DNA from: Burkholderiales bacterium UBA2459 | GTDB taxonomy: Bacteria; Pseudomonadota; Gammaproteobacteria; Burkholderiales; Burkholderiaceae_E | Assembly: GCA_002342365.1 (NCBI GenBank) | Contig: DDPV01000046.1 | Coordinates: 3,954 to 67,953 of the forward strand | Direction: 5' to 3' | Length of the DNA: 64,000 nucleotides | Shown: piece after piece, positions 16,158 to 25,995 of the stretch | Position numbering within the stretch: position 1 is the first letter of the stretch | Layout: each line of letters opens with the position of its first letter | The notes under the pieces: model-generated | Seen by the model: the letters and a program-made list of their open reading frames with translations, nothing else | Told to the model about the DNA's origin: nothing | Databases searched by the model: none | Made by a program: the position numbers and the translations under genes

Positions 16158-16924
16158 CTTATTGCGTTGCCATCGCCCTCGAACAGGGCTTGCTTTTTGC
16201 CTCGGATTCCAGGACCAACGCCGGCGTCGATCATGTATCGACTTTTTGCAAAATGACAATCTTCGAGCAGCCCGGAGAAGGCGCGATCGTGCTCTTGAAC
16301 AGTGGCAACCTTGCCACCACGCAACAAGTGGTTTCGCGTTTACGAAAACACGAGTTGATCCAGGCTTGCCCGCTTACGGCAATGGATTCGATCTTTTCGG
16401 TTGCCGAATTGGTCGGCGAGACGCTTCGCGCAGTCATTGCCCACAGCCGTGGCGAAACCATCGGTCAAAGCGATGTTGATTACAGTGCAACCTTTCTCGT
16501 TGGCGGTCAGATCCGGGGCGAGGCGGCACGACTTTTTCTGGTTTATCCGCAGGGCAACTTCATCGAATCGACCGCCGATACGCCCTTTTTTCAGATCGGG
16601 GAGAGCAAATACGGCAAGCCGATTCTCGACCGGGTGATCAGGCCCGACATTGCCATGGCCGAGGCGGTCAAGTGCATGCTGGTTTCTTTCGATTCGACCA
16701 TCAAAAGTAATTTATCGGTTGGCTTGCCGATTGATCTTGCACTGCTCAAGCAAGATGACTTGAGGATCGCTCAGCGTTTTCGAATTGATCTCGACGATCA
16801 GTATTTTCGCGAGATCCGGCAAGGTTGGGGACAAGGGCTAAGGAAGGTGTTTAACGAGCTTCCGGCACCCGATTGGCTTGCAGTTGATCGCGAGCCGCCC
16901 TTGCCATCGGACAGTCAACGCTGA
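16154..16924 (+). CDS. Anbu, proteasome-type peptidase
   Basis: Ancestral beta-subunit (Anbu, COG3484), a relative of HslV and the 20S proteasome that assembles into open-ring or helical particles. 256 residues. After removal of the initiator Met, Thr1 is the expected nucleophile (TYCVAIALEQGLLFASDSRT), with D17 and K32 at the positions of the proteasome catalytic triad, so the active site looks intact. The start is a GTG at 16154 that overlaps the alpha-E stop. The often-associated transglutaminase gene is not present here. No ATPase partner is encoded nearby. Its end overlaps convergent recN by 10 bases. Confidence 0.92.
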   Translation: MTYCVAIALEQGLLFASDSRTNAGVDHVSTFCKMTIFEQPGEGAIVLLNSGNLATTQQVVSRLRKHELIQACPLTAMDSIFSVAELVGETLRAVIAHSRGETIGQSDVDYSATFLVGGQIRGEAARLFLVYPQGNFIESTADTPFFQIGESKYGKPILDRVIRPDIAMAEAVKCMLVSFDSTIKSNLSVGLPIDLALLKQDDLRIAQRFRIDLDDQYFREIRQGWGQGLRKVFNELPAPDWLAVDREPPLPSDSQR

Positions 16925-18567
16925 AGCATTTCATGGGCTGCGCGGCGGGTTGTGTCCGTGATGTCCCGACCGCCAAGCATTCTGGCAATTTCCTCAATGC
17001 GATCTGCGGAATCGAGGCTGAGAACTTCGCTGTAGGCCAGGCCCTTATCTTCGCGCTTGATGACTTTCAGCTGATGATGCGCCTGGCTTGCAACCTGCGC
17101 GAGGTGGGTAACGCACAAGACTTGTCGACTGCCACCGAGTGTGCGCATCAGCTCGCCAATGGCCTGTCCAACCGCGCCACCCACCCCGGCATCGGCCTCG
17201 TCGAAAATCAGGGTCGGCGTTGGGTTGCTTTGTGCAGCGGCGGTGCTGATCGCTAAGGCGATCCGGGAGAGTTCGCCACCTGATGCGCTTTTGGCCAGCG
17301 GTCGGGCCTGTCCGCCAGCGTGCGCTTGCCAGAGAAAGCTCAGTCGATCCATGCCATAGCTTTGCGGCTCAAGCGCTTCAAACTGAAGGTTGAGCCGGGC
17401 CTTGGGCATTCCCAGCGCAGGCAAGAGCGCGTTAACCGCCGATTCGAAGGCTTTCCCCGTCTGCTCACGCTGTTTGCGCAGCTCAAGTCCCTTGGCCTCA
17501 AGCGCTGCGCGCGCGATTTCAGCCTCTTGTGCCAAGGCGTTGAGGTCACTCAACTGCTCGAGCTGCAAACGCTCGTGCTGGTACTGAGCCTGTTGTTCGG
17601 CAAGCGCTTCGGGCGGGATCCTGAGCTTTCTCGCGGTTTGGTGCAACAGGCTCATCCGCGCTTCAAGCTGGGCAAAACGCGCCGGGTCGGCCTCGGTACG
17701 GTCAAGATCGCGCCGCAACTGCTGAGCAGCCTCATCAAGCTGAATGCGCGCACCATCCAGCAAGTCAACGCTTGCCTGGAGCGCCGGGTCAAACTCAAGC
17801 ATGTGCTGCATTTTGCCGACGATACGGTGCAGCTTGCTCAGCATCGCATCCTCATCGTCTGCACACTGCTCAAGCGCACGGTGAATCGCCTCCTTCAGTT
17901 TTTCGCCGTGCGAAAGTCTGTGGTGTTCGGTCTGAATCTCCTGCCACTCGTTGACGCGCGGCGCGACTTCCTCAAGGGTTTCCAGCATCCACTGCAATTG
18001 TTCAAAACGCGCCTGACCCTGGGTTTTGAGATCGCAGGCTTGTCGATAGCGATCCTGCGTCGACTGCCAATGTTCATAGGCCTCACGATAGCTCTCAAGC
18101 AGCCTGCTGTGCTGACCGTATCGGTCAAGGCATATTCGTGCCGCATCGCTGCTTGTGAGCGTTTGCGAGGCCTGCTGTCCGTGCGTGCTGATGAGCTGGT
18201 TTGCAATATCACGCAGTTGCTGCATTGTCGCTGGGTGACCGTTGATATAAGCCTTAGAGCGGCCATCAGCCTCAAGCGTGCGACGCAATAGCAGCTCACC
18301 GTCATCGCCCTCCAGATCTGCGGCAAGCAGGCTTGCATGCACCGGATGGTCAGGAAGGATTGCAAAGGCTGCGGCCAACTCAGCGCGCTTGGCGCCTTGG
18401 CGAACCATCTTGGGGTCGGCGCGTTCGCCGCTCAAAAGACCCAGCGCATCGATCAGAAGCGATTTCCCAGCGCCGGTTTCGCCGGTAAACGCTGTAAAGC
18501 CCTCGGCGAGCTGTATTTGGGTCTCTGCAACGATCACAAAGTTGCGCAAATGCAAGCTGCTGAGCAT
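16915..18567 (-). CDS. recN: DNA repair protein RecN
   Basis: SMC-like ATPase acting early in double-strand-break repair. The start at ATG 18567 gives 550 residues, the standard length, and lies one base after the nadK stop; the open frame continues upstream only inside nadK. Walker A is GETGAGKS at residues 29-36. A long coiled-coil middle follows, then the signature ASGGELSRIALAIS, Walker B TLIFDEADAGVGGAVGQAIG and the VLCVTHLAQVASQAHHQ switch region. It is the second gene of a nadK-recN pair. Confidence 0.97.
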   Translation of the reverse strand: MLSSLHLRNFVIVAETQIQLAEGFTAFTGETGAGKSLLIDALGLLSGERADPKMVRQGAKRAELAAAFAILPDHPVHASLLAADLEGDDGELLLRRTLEADGRSKAYINGHPATMQQLRDIANQLISTHGQQASQTLTSSDAARICLDRYGQHSRLLESYREAYEHWQSTQDRYRQACDLKTQGQARFEQLQWMLETLEEVAPRVNEWQEIQTEHHRLSHGEKLKEAIHRALEQCADDEDAMLSKLHRIVGKMQHMLEFDPALQASVDLLDGARIQLDEAAQQLRRDLDRTEADPARFAQLEARMSLLHQTARKLRIPPEALAEQQAQYQHERLQLEQLSDLNALAQEAEIARAALEAKGLELRKQREQTGKAFESAVNALLPALGMPKARLNLQFEALEPQSYGMDRLSFLWQAHAGGQARPLAKSASGGELSRIALAISTAAAQSNPTPTLIFDEADAGVGGAVGQAIGELMRTLGGSRQVLCVTHLAQVASQAHHQLKVIKREDKGLAYSEVLSLDSADRIEEIARMLGGRDITDTTRRAAHEMLQR

Positions 18568-18568
18568 G

Positions 18569-19462
18569 TCAGTATCTTGGGGTTTCGTACAGGGGCGGTT
18601 CGTGCCAATTGAGTTTTGAGCGCAGGGTACCGAAATAGCTGTAGCCCTTGGGATGGACGAGCCGCATGGCATGCGGCGCACGTTGAATATGGATGTCGTC
18701 ATCAATATGCAAGTCTGAAAAGACCTGCATATCGCCCGAGACTCGAGGCTCTCTGCCTTCGACCACGCGGATGGTGATGGACACATCATCGGGTAAGCAG
18801 ATCGGCCGATTAGACAGGGACTGAGGCGCAATAGGCACCAGAATAAATCCATGCAGTCTCGGGTGAAGTATGGGTCCGTTGGCCGACAAGGCGTAAGCGG
18901 TCGAACCGGTTGGGCTGGCGACAATCAATCCATCGGCGCGCTGGGTTGCCATGTGTTCGCCGTCGACTTCGACCTCGAGCTCGATCATGCCCGCTCGGGA
19001 AGAGCGGTTGACCACCACATCATTGACGGCAAGCGTTGACCATACGCGAACGCCATCACGAGTGACTGTCGCCGAGATCAGTCCCCTGCGCTCGATGGCG
19101 TAGTCCCCATCAAGTACCGTTTGAAGGCCTTGTTCCCATTGACTCAAAGGAATATCGGTCACAAAGCCAACCCGCCCGTGGTTAATCCCCAAAAGCGGCA
19201 CTTCCTTGGGCCCGATCTGGCGCGCCGCACCGAGCAAGGTCCCATCGCCCCCGACCGAGACGACCAGATCTGCGATCGCAGCGATATCGGCAAAACTGAC
19301 CGACCGCACCGCAGTCAGCCCGAGTCCTGAGACCAGCGAGGCCTCCGCAAGCACCTCAACGCCGCGGAGTCTGAGCCAGGTCACCATGCTCGATAAGGTT
19401 TGATCCAATCCCGAGGTCTGCGGGCGTCCGACGAGGGCGATCTTTTCAAAGCGCAGTGGCAT
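18569..19462 (-). CDS. nadK: NAD kinase
   Basis: Phosphorylates NAD to NADP in the cytoplasm. 297 residues. The catalytic GGDGT motif is at residues 71-75, with [15 protein letters not shown] following and the second conserved region [17 protein letters not shown] further on. It is translated as a unit with recN (one base between). It is divergent from hrcA with 42 bases between the start codons, so both promoters must overlap the other gene's 5' end. The nadK-recN-hrcA-hemH neighbourhood is common in Burkholderiales. Confidence 0.97.
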   Translation of the reverse strand: MPLRFEKIALVGRPQTSGLDQTLSSMVTWLRLRGVEVLAEASLVSGLGLTAVRSVSFADIAAIADLVVSVGGDGTLLGAARQIGPKEVPLLGINHGRVGFVTDIPLSQWEQGLQTVLDGDYAIERRGLISATVTRDGVRVWSTLAVNDVVVNRSSRAGMIELEVEVDGEHMATQRADGLIVASPTGSTAYALSANGPILHPRLHGFILVPIAPQSLSNRPICLPDDVSITIRVVEGREPRVSGDMQVFSDLHIDDDIHIQRAPHAMRLVHPKGYSYFGTLRSKLNWHEPPLYETPRY

Positions 19463-19504
19463 GACTTTGATTACACCATAGTTGCGCTTAGAATTTTACC
19501 GATC

Positions 19505-20545
19505 ATGGATCACCGTTCTCGTTTGCTGCTGAAGGCGCTGGTTGAGCGCTACATCCTCGACGGACAACCCGTCGGGTCGCGGACTTTGTCACGACACTCC
19601 GGGCTTGATTTGTCGCCAGCGACCATTCGAAACGTGATGGCGGACCTTGAAGACATGGGCCTGATCGCCTCGCCGCACACCTCGGCTGGAAGAGTGCCCA
19701 CCCCGCGTGGTTATCGCCTCTTCGTCGATAGTCTTCTTACCGTCAAGCCTATCGAGGTGGAAAAAACCGAAGCGATGCAGGATTGCTTGCAAAGCGCGGA
19801 CCCGCAGCGGGTTCTTTCCTCGGCGGCCAGCCTTTTATCCTCATTGTCGACTTTCGCAGGCGTGGTGATGACCACGCGCCGAAGTGCAAGGTTTCGGCAG
19901 GTCGAGTTTTTAAGGCTTAATGCGCAACGCTTTTTGCTGATTATCGTCACCGATCAAGGTGATGTGCAAAACCGGATTCTTGTCACAGACCGTGACTACA
20001 GGCAGGAGGAGTTGGTGGAGGCGGCGAACTACATCAACCAGAATCTTGCAGGCCTTGGTTTTCGGGAAATTAAAAGTAAGTTGCGCAAGGAGCTTCAGCA
20101 TTTGCAGCTCGATATTTCGGCCCTGATGCAGGCGGCGGTGCAAACCTCGGAGTCGGCGCTCAACGAAGAAAGCGACCCGGTGGTGATCTCGGGGCAGCGT
20201 AATTTGCTCGGGGTGAGCGATTTGGCGGACAACATGGAGCGTTTACGCCGGCTCTTTGATGTTTTCGACCAGAAAACATCGCTGCTCCAACTGCTCGATG
20301 CATCGAGCCGAGCCAAGGGCGTGCAAATTTTTATCGGCGGTGAATCGGACTTGGTACCGATGGACCAGTTATCGGTTGTGGTTGCGCCTTACGAAGTCGA
20401 TGGCCGCATCGTCGGAACCCTCGGCGTGATTGGTCCCACGCGCATGGCCTATGAGCGCGTGATACCGATTGTGGACATCACCGCAAGGCTTGTGTCGGGT
20501 GCGCTCAATCATCTCAACTACGAGCTGGCGGTGCGCTCGGGTTAG
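19505..20545 (+). CDS. hrcA: Heat-inducible transcription repressor HrcA
   Basis: Represses heat-shock operons by binding CIRCE elements. The start at ATG 19505 (346 residues) is chosen because the family begins [17 protein letters not shown]; the frame open to 19400 overlaps nadK. The winged-helix domain ([45 protein letters not shown]) is at about residues 22-67, followed by the GAF-like core and the dimerisation region ending [23 protein letters not shown] saw no CIRCE inverted repeat upstream of hrcA, grpE or dnaK in this window, so its targets (likely groESL) are elsewhere. Confidence 0.96.
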   Translation: MDHRSRLLLKALVERYILDGQPVGSRTLSRHSGLDLSPATIRNVMADLEDMGLIASPHTSAGRVPTPRGYRLFVDSLLTVKPIEVEKTEAMQDCLQSADPQRVLSSAASLLSSLSTFAGVVMTTRRSARFRQVEFLRLNAQRFLLIIVTDQGDVQNRILVTDRDYRQEELVEAANYINQNLAGLGFREIKSKLRKELQHLQLDISALMQAAVQTSESALNEESDPVVISGQRNLLGVSDLADNMERLRRLFDVFDQKTSLLQLLDASSRAKGVQIFIGGESDLVPMDQLSVVVAPYEVDGRIVGTLGVIGPTRMAYERVIPIVDITARLVSGALNHLNYELAVRSG

Positions 20546-20596
20546 CAGAAGGCCCATGAAGCACTTGGGCATTCGGGCATCGGTTACCCTTGCCGC

Positions 20597-21718
20597 ATGT
20601 CAGGGGCTTCGTCATCCTCGAGGTACACGGCCTCGTCCAGTTTCCGCCATGATCAAACACCGGTCGATGCGGTCTTGATGGTGCAGCTTGGTACGCCTAA
20701 GGCTGCCGAAGCTCCCGCGGTGAGGCGTTATCTCGCTCAGTTTTTGTCGGATCCACGCGTGGTTGAAATCCCGCGTCTGCTTTGGCTTTTTATCCTTCAC
20801 GGCATCATCTTGCGTTTTCGGCCTGCCGCTTCGGCAAAAAAATACGCTTCGATCTGGACCGATAAGGGCTCGCCGCTGGCTTTGCACACGCAAGCCCAGT
20901 GCGACGCGTTGAGCCTGCGCATGCAGTCAAGCTATCCGGGCCTGATGGTCCGTTATGCAATGCGTTACGGCGATCCGTCGATCGCCTCGGTGATGCGAGA
21001 ACTTCGCGAACAGGGGATGCAACGCCTGCTCGTGCTGGCGATGTATCCGCAGTATGCCGCGTCGACCACCGCGACGGTCTGGGACGAAGTGTTCAATGAA
21101 TTAAAACGATGGCGGAATTTGCCTGAGTTGCGCATGCTGCGCGGCTTTCATCGCGATAAGGCTTATATCGATGCGCTGGTTTCACGCATTCAGGAACATT
21201 GGGCCGAGCACGGGCGCGGTGAAAAACTGGTTTTCAGCTTTCACGGTGTGCCCAAGCGCAGCCTCTTAATGGGCGACCCCTACCACTGCGAATGTCATGT
21301 TACAGCCCGGCTGGTTGCCGAGCGCTTATCGCTGAGTGCAGAGGCTTATCAGGTGACCTTTCAATCGCGATTTGGGCGCGCCGAGTGGTTACAGCCCTAC
21401 ACTGAACCGACGCTGATAAGCCTTGCTGAGGGCGGACTCAAGCGGGTCGATGTATTTTGTCCGGGCTTTGTATCGGATTGCCTTGAGACGCTCGAAGAGA
21501 TTGCGCAGGAAGCACACCATGCTTTTTTGGAGGCCGGCGGCGAGGTGTTCAGCTACATTCCCTGCCTGAATGACCGCCCGGATTTTATTGAAGCGCTTGC
21601 GCAACGCATCCATGCAGCAACCGGGGATTGGCAAATTCCGGTGCGCAGCCCTGCCTGCATCAAAAGCGACGACGAACAACGTCTTTTGCGGGCCAAGGCT
21701 ATTGGCGCCGATCGCTGA
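20597..21718 (+). CDS. hemH: Ferrochelatase
   Basis: Inserts iron into protoporphyrin IX, the last step of heme synthesis, at the inner face of the membrane. 373 residues, typical. The catalytic His is H216 in FSFHGVPKRSL, with the MYPQYAASTTATVWDEV segment near residues 149-166 and the C-terminal WLQPYTEPTL and FCPGFVSDCLETLEEI motifs. It is 51 bases after hrcA. The first 20 residues are Ser-rich and poorly conserved, so the real start could be slightly downstream; no strong ribosome-binding site marks it. Confidence 0.96.
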   Translation: MSGASSSSRYTASSSFRHDQTPVDAVLMVQLGTPKAAEAPAVRRYLAQFLSDPRVVEIPRLLWLFILHGIILRFRPAASAKKYASIWTDKGSPLALHTQAQCDALSLRMQSSYPGLMVRYAMRYGDPSIASVMRELREQGMQRLLVLAMYPQYAASTTATVWDEVFNELKRWRNLPELRMLRGFHRDKAYIDALVSRIQEHWAEHGRGEKLVFSFHGVPKRSLLMGDPYHCECHVTARLVAERLSLSAEAYQVTFQSRFGRAEWLQPYTEPTLISLAEGGLKRVDVFCPGFVSDCLETLEEIAQEAHHAFLEAGGEVFSYIPCLNDRPDFIEALAQRIHAATGDWQIPVRSPACIKSDDEQRLLRAKAIGADR

Positions 21719-21793
21719 GTCAGCGATCGGTCGTGCTTTGCCGGTTCACGAGTCGGAACGACGCTCTGCGGTCGAATTTAACCGCCAGACGGA

Positions 21794-21821
21794 CTTGAAT
21801 ATGGCCAACAACGCCCCACCT
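21794..21821 (+). promoter_or_regulatory. Sigma-32-like heat-shock promoter before grpE
   Basis: CTTGAAT at 21794-21800, a 13-base spacer and CCCCACCT at 21814-21821 closely match the E. coli RpoH consensus (CTTGAAA, 13-17 bases, CCCCATNT). It lies 36 bases before the grpE start, with room for a transcription start. Confidence 0.7.
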
Positions 21822-21856
21822 GCAAGCACGTGTGACACACCTCCAAGGTTTAGACG

Positions 21857-22699
21857 ATGTCAATCAACCCTCCCAATGCCTACCCTGACGTCCAACCCGG
21901 CGCCCAATCTGGCGCCCACCGCGACGCCTATCCCAAGGCCTCCGCAAGCACTTCCGAAAGCAACCCATCAAAGACCGCTTCTACTCCCATCGACTCCGAT
22001 CAAGAGGAGGCAGGCGACCAAGGGCAGGACAAGCTTCAATCGAGCGGTGATAGGCAACCGAGCGGCGAATTGCATGCGAGCGCTGACGCGCATTCGAGCG
22101 GTGATGCGCATTCCAGCGCCGACATGCGTGATCCACCCGCTGCTGACTTTGACGGCTTGAGCGATTCGCGGTCTGGCGATTTCGCGGAATCCGCCCCGGC
22201 TGCCGGTGACCCCGGCAGAGCCGACAGCCCGAAAGACCTCGATCAGGAGCTCAGCCGGGTTCGCGCGCAGCTTCAAGAGGCGCAAAGCCAGCTTTTGCGT
22301 GGCTTGGCCGACATGGAGAACCTGCGCAAGCGCACCGCCATCGAAGTTGCCAATGCGCACAAGTACGCGGTGGAGTCCTTTGCCGAATCATTGGTGCCTG
22401 TGCTCGACAGCCTGGAGCTAGCGCTGAAGGTTGACAAACCGAGCGTCGAAGCGCTTAAAGAGGGCGCCGAGGCTACCTTGCGGCTTTTACATACCGCGTT
22501 TGGCAAACATCACCTGCTTGCGATTGAGCCGGTGGGCGAGCGATTCGATCCGAATCGCCACCAGGCGATTTCCATGGTGCCCGGTACGTCAGTAACGCCT
22601 GCGGTGGCTGCAAACCATGTGGTCACTGTGTTGCAAAAGGGTTATCTCATTCACGAGCGGGTCTTGCGCCCGGCGCTTGTAACGGTTGCTCAGGCTTGA
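21857..22699 (+). CDS. grpE: Nucleotide exchange factor GrpE
   Basis: Releases ADP from DnaK. The conserved part covers residues 128-280: long helix (LDQELSRVRAQLQEAQSQLLRGLADMENLRKRT), four-helix region with EGAEATLRLLHTAFGKHHL, and the beta domain FDPNRHQAISMVPG...VLQKGYLIHERVLRPALVTV. The first 127 residues are an unusually long polar, probably disordered extension containing repeats of Ser-Ser-Gly-Asp and Ser-Ala-Asp with His-Ala spacers (residues 62-89). Most GrpE proteins are near 180-200 residues; this is 280. A later start is possible in principle but no Met codon with a good ribosome site stands out. It precedes dnaK by 95 bases. Confidence 0.95.
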   Translation: MSINPPNAYPDVQPGAQSGAHRDAYPKASASTSESNPSKTASTPIDSDQEEAGDQGQDKLQSSGDRQPSGELHASADAHSSGDAHSSADMRDPPAADFDGLSDSRSGDFAESAPAAGDPGRADSPKDLDQELSRVRAQLQEAQSQLLRGLADMENLRKRTAIEVANAHKYAVESFAESLVPVLDSLELALKVDKPSVEALKEGAEATLRLLHTAFGKHHLLAIEPVGERFDPNRHQAISMVPGTSVTPAVAANHVVTVLQKGYLIHERVLRPALVTVAQA

Positions 22700-22794
22700 T
22701 TGCCTGGCAGCCTGGTGGATCGGTCTTGTGATTTCCACAGCTGTCTCCATCTTCAAACACAGATCAGTCTTCAGATTCTTCAAGGAACAGCAAC

Positions 22795-24744
22795 ATGGCA
22801 AAAATTATCGGTATTGACCTTGGAACAACCAATTCATGCCTTTCGGTGATGGAAGGCGGTACTGCAAAGGTGATTGAAAACGCTGAAGGCGCAAGAACGA
22901 CGCCTTCGATCGTGGCCTACATGGAAGACGGTGAAATTCTGGTCGGTGCGCCAGCCAAGCGGCAGGCGGTCACGAATCCGCGCAACACCTTGTACGCCGT
23001 CAAGCGCCTGATCGGTCGCAAGTTCGATGAACCCGAGGTGCAAAAGGACATCGGCCTGATGCCTTATGGCATCGTGAAGGCCGATAACGGCGATGCATGG
23101 GTACGAGTGCGCGAGGAACGGCTTGCGCCACCGCAAATCTCTGCCGAAGTCTTGCGCAAAATGAAAAAGACCGCCGAGGACTACCTGGGCGAGGAAGTCA
23201 CCGAGGCTGTGATCACCGTGCCGGCTTACTTCAATGACAGTCAGCGTCAGGCTACCAAGGATGCCGGCCGGATTGCCGGGCTGGAAGTCAAGCGGATCAT
23301 CAACGAACCCACCGCAGCCGCGCTCGCCTTCGGTCTGGACAAGGCAGGCGGTGCCGATCGCAAGATTGCTGTCTACGACCTCGGTGGCGGCACCTTCGAT
23401 GTGTCGATCATCGAGATCGCCGATGTCGACGGCGAAAAGCAGTTTGAAGTCTTGTCGACCAACGGTGACACCTTTTTGGGTGGCGAGGATTTCGACCAAC
23501 GCATCATCGACTACATCATTGCGGAGTTCAAAAAAGAGCAGGGCGTTGATTTATCAAAGGACGTGCTGGCCCTGCAAAGGCTTAAGGAATCGGCAGAGAA
23601 AGCCAAAATCGAGCTGTCTTCGAGTCAACAGACCGAACTCAATTTGCCCTACATCACGGCTGATGCCAGTGGTCCCCGGCATTTGAATTTGAAGATGACC
23701 CGCGCAAAGCTCGAGTCATTGGTCGACGAGTTGGTTGATCGCACGATCGAACCTTGTCGTAAGGCCTTGAAAGACGCCGGTTTGAAGACCGCAGATATTC
23801 ACGATGTGATCCTTGTGGGCGGCATGACTCGCATGCCCAAGGTTCAGGAAAAGGTCAAAGAGTTTTTCGGACGCGATCCGCGTCGCGACGTCAACCCTGA
23901 CGAAGCGGTCGCAGTCGGTGCTGCCATTCAGGGTGCGGTGCTTTCTGGCGATCGCAAAGATGTGCTCTTGCTCGATGTCACGCCGCTTACCCTCGGCATT
24001 GAAACCCTGGGTGGTGTGATGACTGCAATGATCAAGCGCAACACCACCATTCCCACCAAGCATTCGCAAGTCTTCTCGACTGCCGAAGACAACCAGCCTG
24101 CGGTCACGATCAAGGTGTTTCAGGGCGAACGCGAGATTGCAACCGGCAATAAGATGCTGGGCGAATTCAATTTGGAGGGTATCTCGGCGGCACCGCGCGG
24201 TATGCCGCAAATCGAGGTGACCTTCGATATCGATGCCAACGGTATCTTGCATGTCTCGGCCAAAGACAAAAATACCGGCAAGGAAAACAAAGTCACCATC
24301 AAGGCAAACTCCGGATTGTCTGAGGACGAAGTCCAGAAAATGGTGAAAGAAGCGGCCACTTACGCCGATGACGATCGCAAGCGGGTTGAACTGGCCAATG
24401 CGCGTAATCAGGCCGATGCGATGATTCATTCGGTGAAAAAGTCGCTCGAAGAGCAGGGCGCAGGCCTTGAGTCGACCGAGAAGGCACGCATCGAGGCTGC
24501 GATTGCCGAGGCTGAGCAGGCGATTCAATCCGATGATAAAGCGCAGATCGATGCAAAACTTGAGGCCTTGATGAAGGCTTCGGAAAAGCTTGCGCAAACA
24601 ATGGCGGCCTCTCAACAAGCCGCAGCGGCCGCCGCCGCTGCCGGGGGTGCTGGGGCAGCGCAAGCGGGCGCCAAAGGCGCTGCGGGCGAGAAAAAAGATG
24701 AGGATGTGGTCGATGTAGACTTCAAGGAAGTCAAACGCGGCTGA
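22795..24744 (+). CDS. dnaK: Molecular chaperone DnaK
   Basis: Hsp70 chaperone. 649 residues. It starts [21 protein letters not shown] with the phosphate-binding loop, has the [36 protein letters not shown] and [14 protein letters not shown]ase signatures, the interdomain linker [15 protein letters not shown] and the substrate domain. It ends in a Gln/Ala/Gly-rich lid tail and the conserved [17 protein letters not shown] precedes the start. It follows grpE and precedes dnaJ (21 bases) in the classical heat-shock operon. Expression probably comes from the sigma-32-like site before grpE; no second clear one was seen in the grpE-dnaK gap. Confidence 0.99.
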   Translation: MAKIIGIDLGTTNSCLSVMEGGTAKVIENAEGARTTPSIVAYMEDGEILVGAPAKRQAVTNPRNTLYAVKRLIGRKFDEPEVQKDIGLMPYGIVKADNGDAWVRVREERLAPPQISAEVLRKMKKTAEDYLGEEVTEAVITVPAYFNDSQRQATKDAGRIAGLEVKRIINEPTAAALAFGLDKAGGADRKIAVYDLGGGTFDVSIIEIADVDGEKQFEVLSTNGDTFLGGEDFDQRIIDYIIAEFKKEQGVDLSKDVLALQRLKESAEKAKIELSSSQQTELNLPYITADASGPRHLNLKMTRAKLESLVDELVDRTIEPCRKALKDAGLKTADIHDVILVGGMTRMPKVQEKVKEFFGRDPRRDVNPDEAVAVGAAIQGAVLSGDRKDVLLLDVTPLTLGIETLGGVMTAMIKRNTTIPTKHSQVFSTAEDNQPAVTIKVFQGEREIATGNKMLGEFNLEGISAAPRGMPQIEVTFDIDANGILHVSAKDKNTGKENKVTIKANSGLSEDEVQKMVKEAATYADDDRKRVELANARNQADAMIHSVKKSLEEQGAGLESTEKARIEAAIAEAEQAIQSDDKAQIDAKLEALMKASEKLAQTMAASQQAAAAAAAAGGAGAAQAGAKGAAGEKKDEDVVDVDFKEVKRG

Positions 24745-24765
24745 CCGGCCCGATGAAGGTAAACC

Positions 24766-25887
24766 ATGGCCAAACGTGATTATTACGAGGTGCTTGGCGT
24801 TGCTAAGAATGGCAGCGACGATGACATCAAGAAGGCTTATCGGAAGCTGGCGATGAAGTTTCACCCGGATCGTAATCCGGGTGACAAAACGGCTGAAGAC
24901 AAGTTCAAGGAGCTCAACGAGGCCTACGCAGTACTTTCGGATGCGCAAAAGCGCGAGACCTACGATCGTTTCGGTCATGCGGGCCTTGATCCTTCTCAAG
25001 GCGGGGCGGGATTTGGGCGGGGCGGCGCTGATTTTGCCGACGTCTTTGGCGATATTTTTGGCGATATTTTTGGTGGTCGAGGTCAGCGCGGTGGCCGTAG
25101 TAATGTTTATCGCGGTGCCGATCTGCGCTACTCGATGGAAATCGGCCTTGAGCAGGCGGCGCGAGGCTTTGCAACCGAGATCCGGGTGCCGTCCTGGGAA
25201 AAGTGCGAACTCTGCGCAGGTAGTGGCGCCAAACCCGGAACCAAACCAGAGACCTGTGGCACCTGCGGGGGCGCTGGTAATGTGCGCGCCCAACAAGGAT
25301 TTTTCTCAATTCAGCAAACCTGCCCGACCTGCCATGGCACAGGCCGGATGATTCCCAACCCTTGCACAGCCTGCGATGGCGTGGGCCGCACAAAGCGCAC
25401 CAAGACGCTTGAGGTGAAGATTCCCGCGGGTATTGACGATGGCATGCGGATACGCTCGTCTGGCAACGGCGAGCCCGGTGTCAACGGTGGACCAGCGGGT
25501 GACCTCTATGTTGAGATTCATGTGCGGGAACATCCGGTGTTTCAGCGTGATGGCGACGACTTGCATGTGGTGGTTCCGGTGCGCATGACGATGGCTGCGC
25601 TTGGTGGGCGCTTGAAGGTGCCAACACTCGATGGCAGCGTGGAAATTGATCTTCCAGAAGGCACGCAGCCTGGTCGTAAGCTGCGCCTTAAAGCCAAGGG
25701 GATCAAGGGTGTGCGCTCGCAGGAAGTGGGTGATTTGTATGCACATATCGAGATCGAAACACCGGTGCGATTGACTGACCGCCAGCGTGAAATACTTGCG
25801 GAATTAGATCGGTCTTTATTGGATAACGACAGACACAGCCCGAAGGAAAAGTCCTGGACCGATAAGGTGAAGGATTTTTTCAAATAA
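24766..25887 (+). CDS. dnaJ: Co-chaperone DnaJ
   Basis: Hsp40 co-chaperone that stimulates DnaK ATPase activity. 373 residues. J domain at 1-70 with HPD at 33-35, then the Gly/Phe-rich linker that includes a short duplicated [13 protein letters not shown] segment. The zinc region has all four CxxCxGxG motifs ([32 protein letters not shown]), and a C-terminal substrate-binding domain follows. It lies 21 bases after dnaK, so the two are co-transcribed. Confidence 0.99.
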   Translation: MAKRDYYEVLGVAKNGSDDDIKKAYRKLAMKFHPDRNPGDKTAEDKFKELNEAYAVLSDAQKRETYDRFGHAGLDPSQGGAGFGRGGADFADVFGDIFGDIFGGRGQRGGRSNVYRGADLRYSMEIGLEQAARGFATEIRVPSWEKCELCAGSGAKPGTKPETCGTCGGAGNVRAQQGFFSIQQTCPTCHGTGRMIPNPCTACDGVGRTKRTKTLEVKIPAGIDDGMRIRSSGNGEPGVNGGPAGDLYVEIHVREHPVFQRDGDDLHVVVPVRMTMAALGGRLKVPTLDGSVEIDLPEGTQPGRKLRLKAKGIKGVRSQEVGDLYAHIEIETPVRLTDRQREILAELDRSLLDNDRHSPKEKSWTDKVKDFFK

Positions 25888-25995
25888 GCTTTCCTTCGTT
25901 CGCAAGGTCTAAGCTATCGATGCCTCCCGGTGGGCGTCGCCCTAGCGTGATCGTGCGCTGCAAACGACTTCAATCAGCGCGCTAACAGGCTCGCG

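Noticed and set aside
17320..18291. 323-codon open frame on the plus strand opposite recN
   Set aside because: Lies completely inside recN on the other strand; no ribosome site or domain.
19463..19504. CIRCE element in the hrcA/nadK gap
   Set aside because: The gap is 42 bases and contains no TTAGCACTC/GAGTGCTAA arms; the grpE and dnaK leaders lack them too.
22700..22794. Second heat-shock promoter before dnaK
   Set aside because: No CTTGAA/CCCCAT pair with correct spacing was found in this gap.
23716..25296. 526-codon open frame on the minus strand across dnaK and dnaJ
   Set aside because: It is entirely antisense to two well-supported genes. Long antisense frames opposite dnaK are a known artefact of its codon use, and the predicted protein has no recognisable domain.
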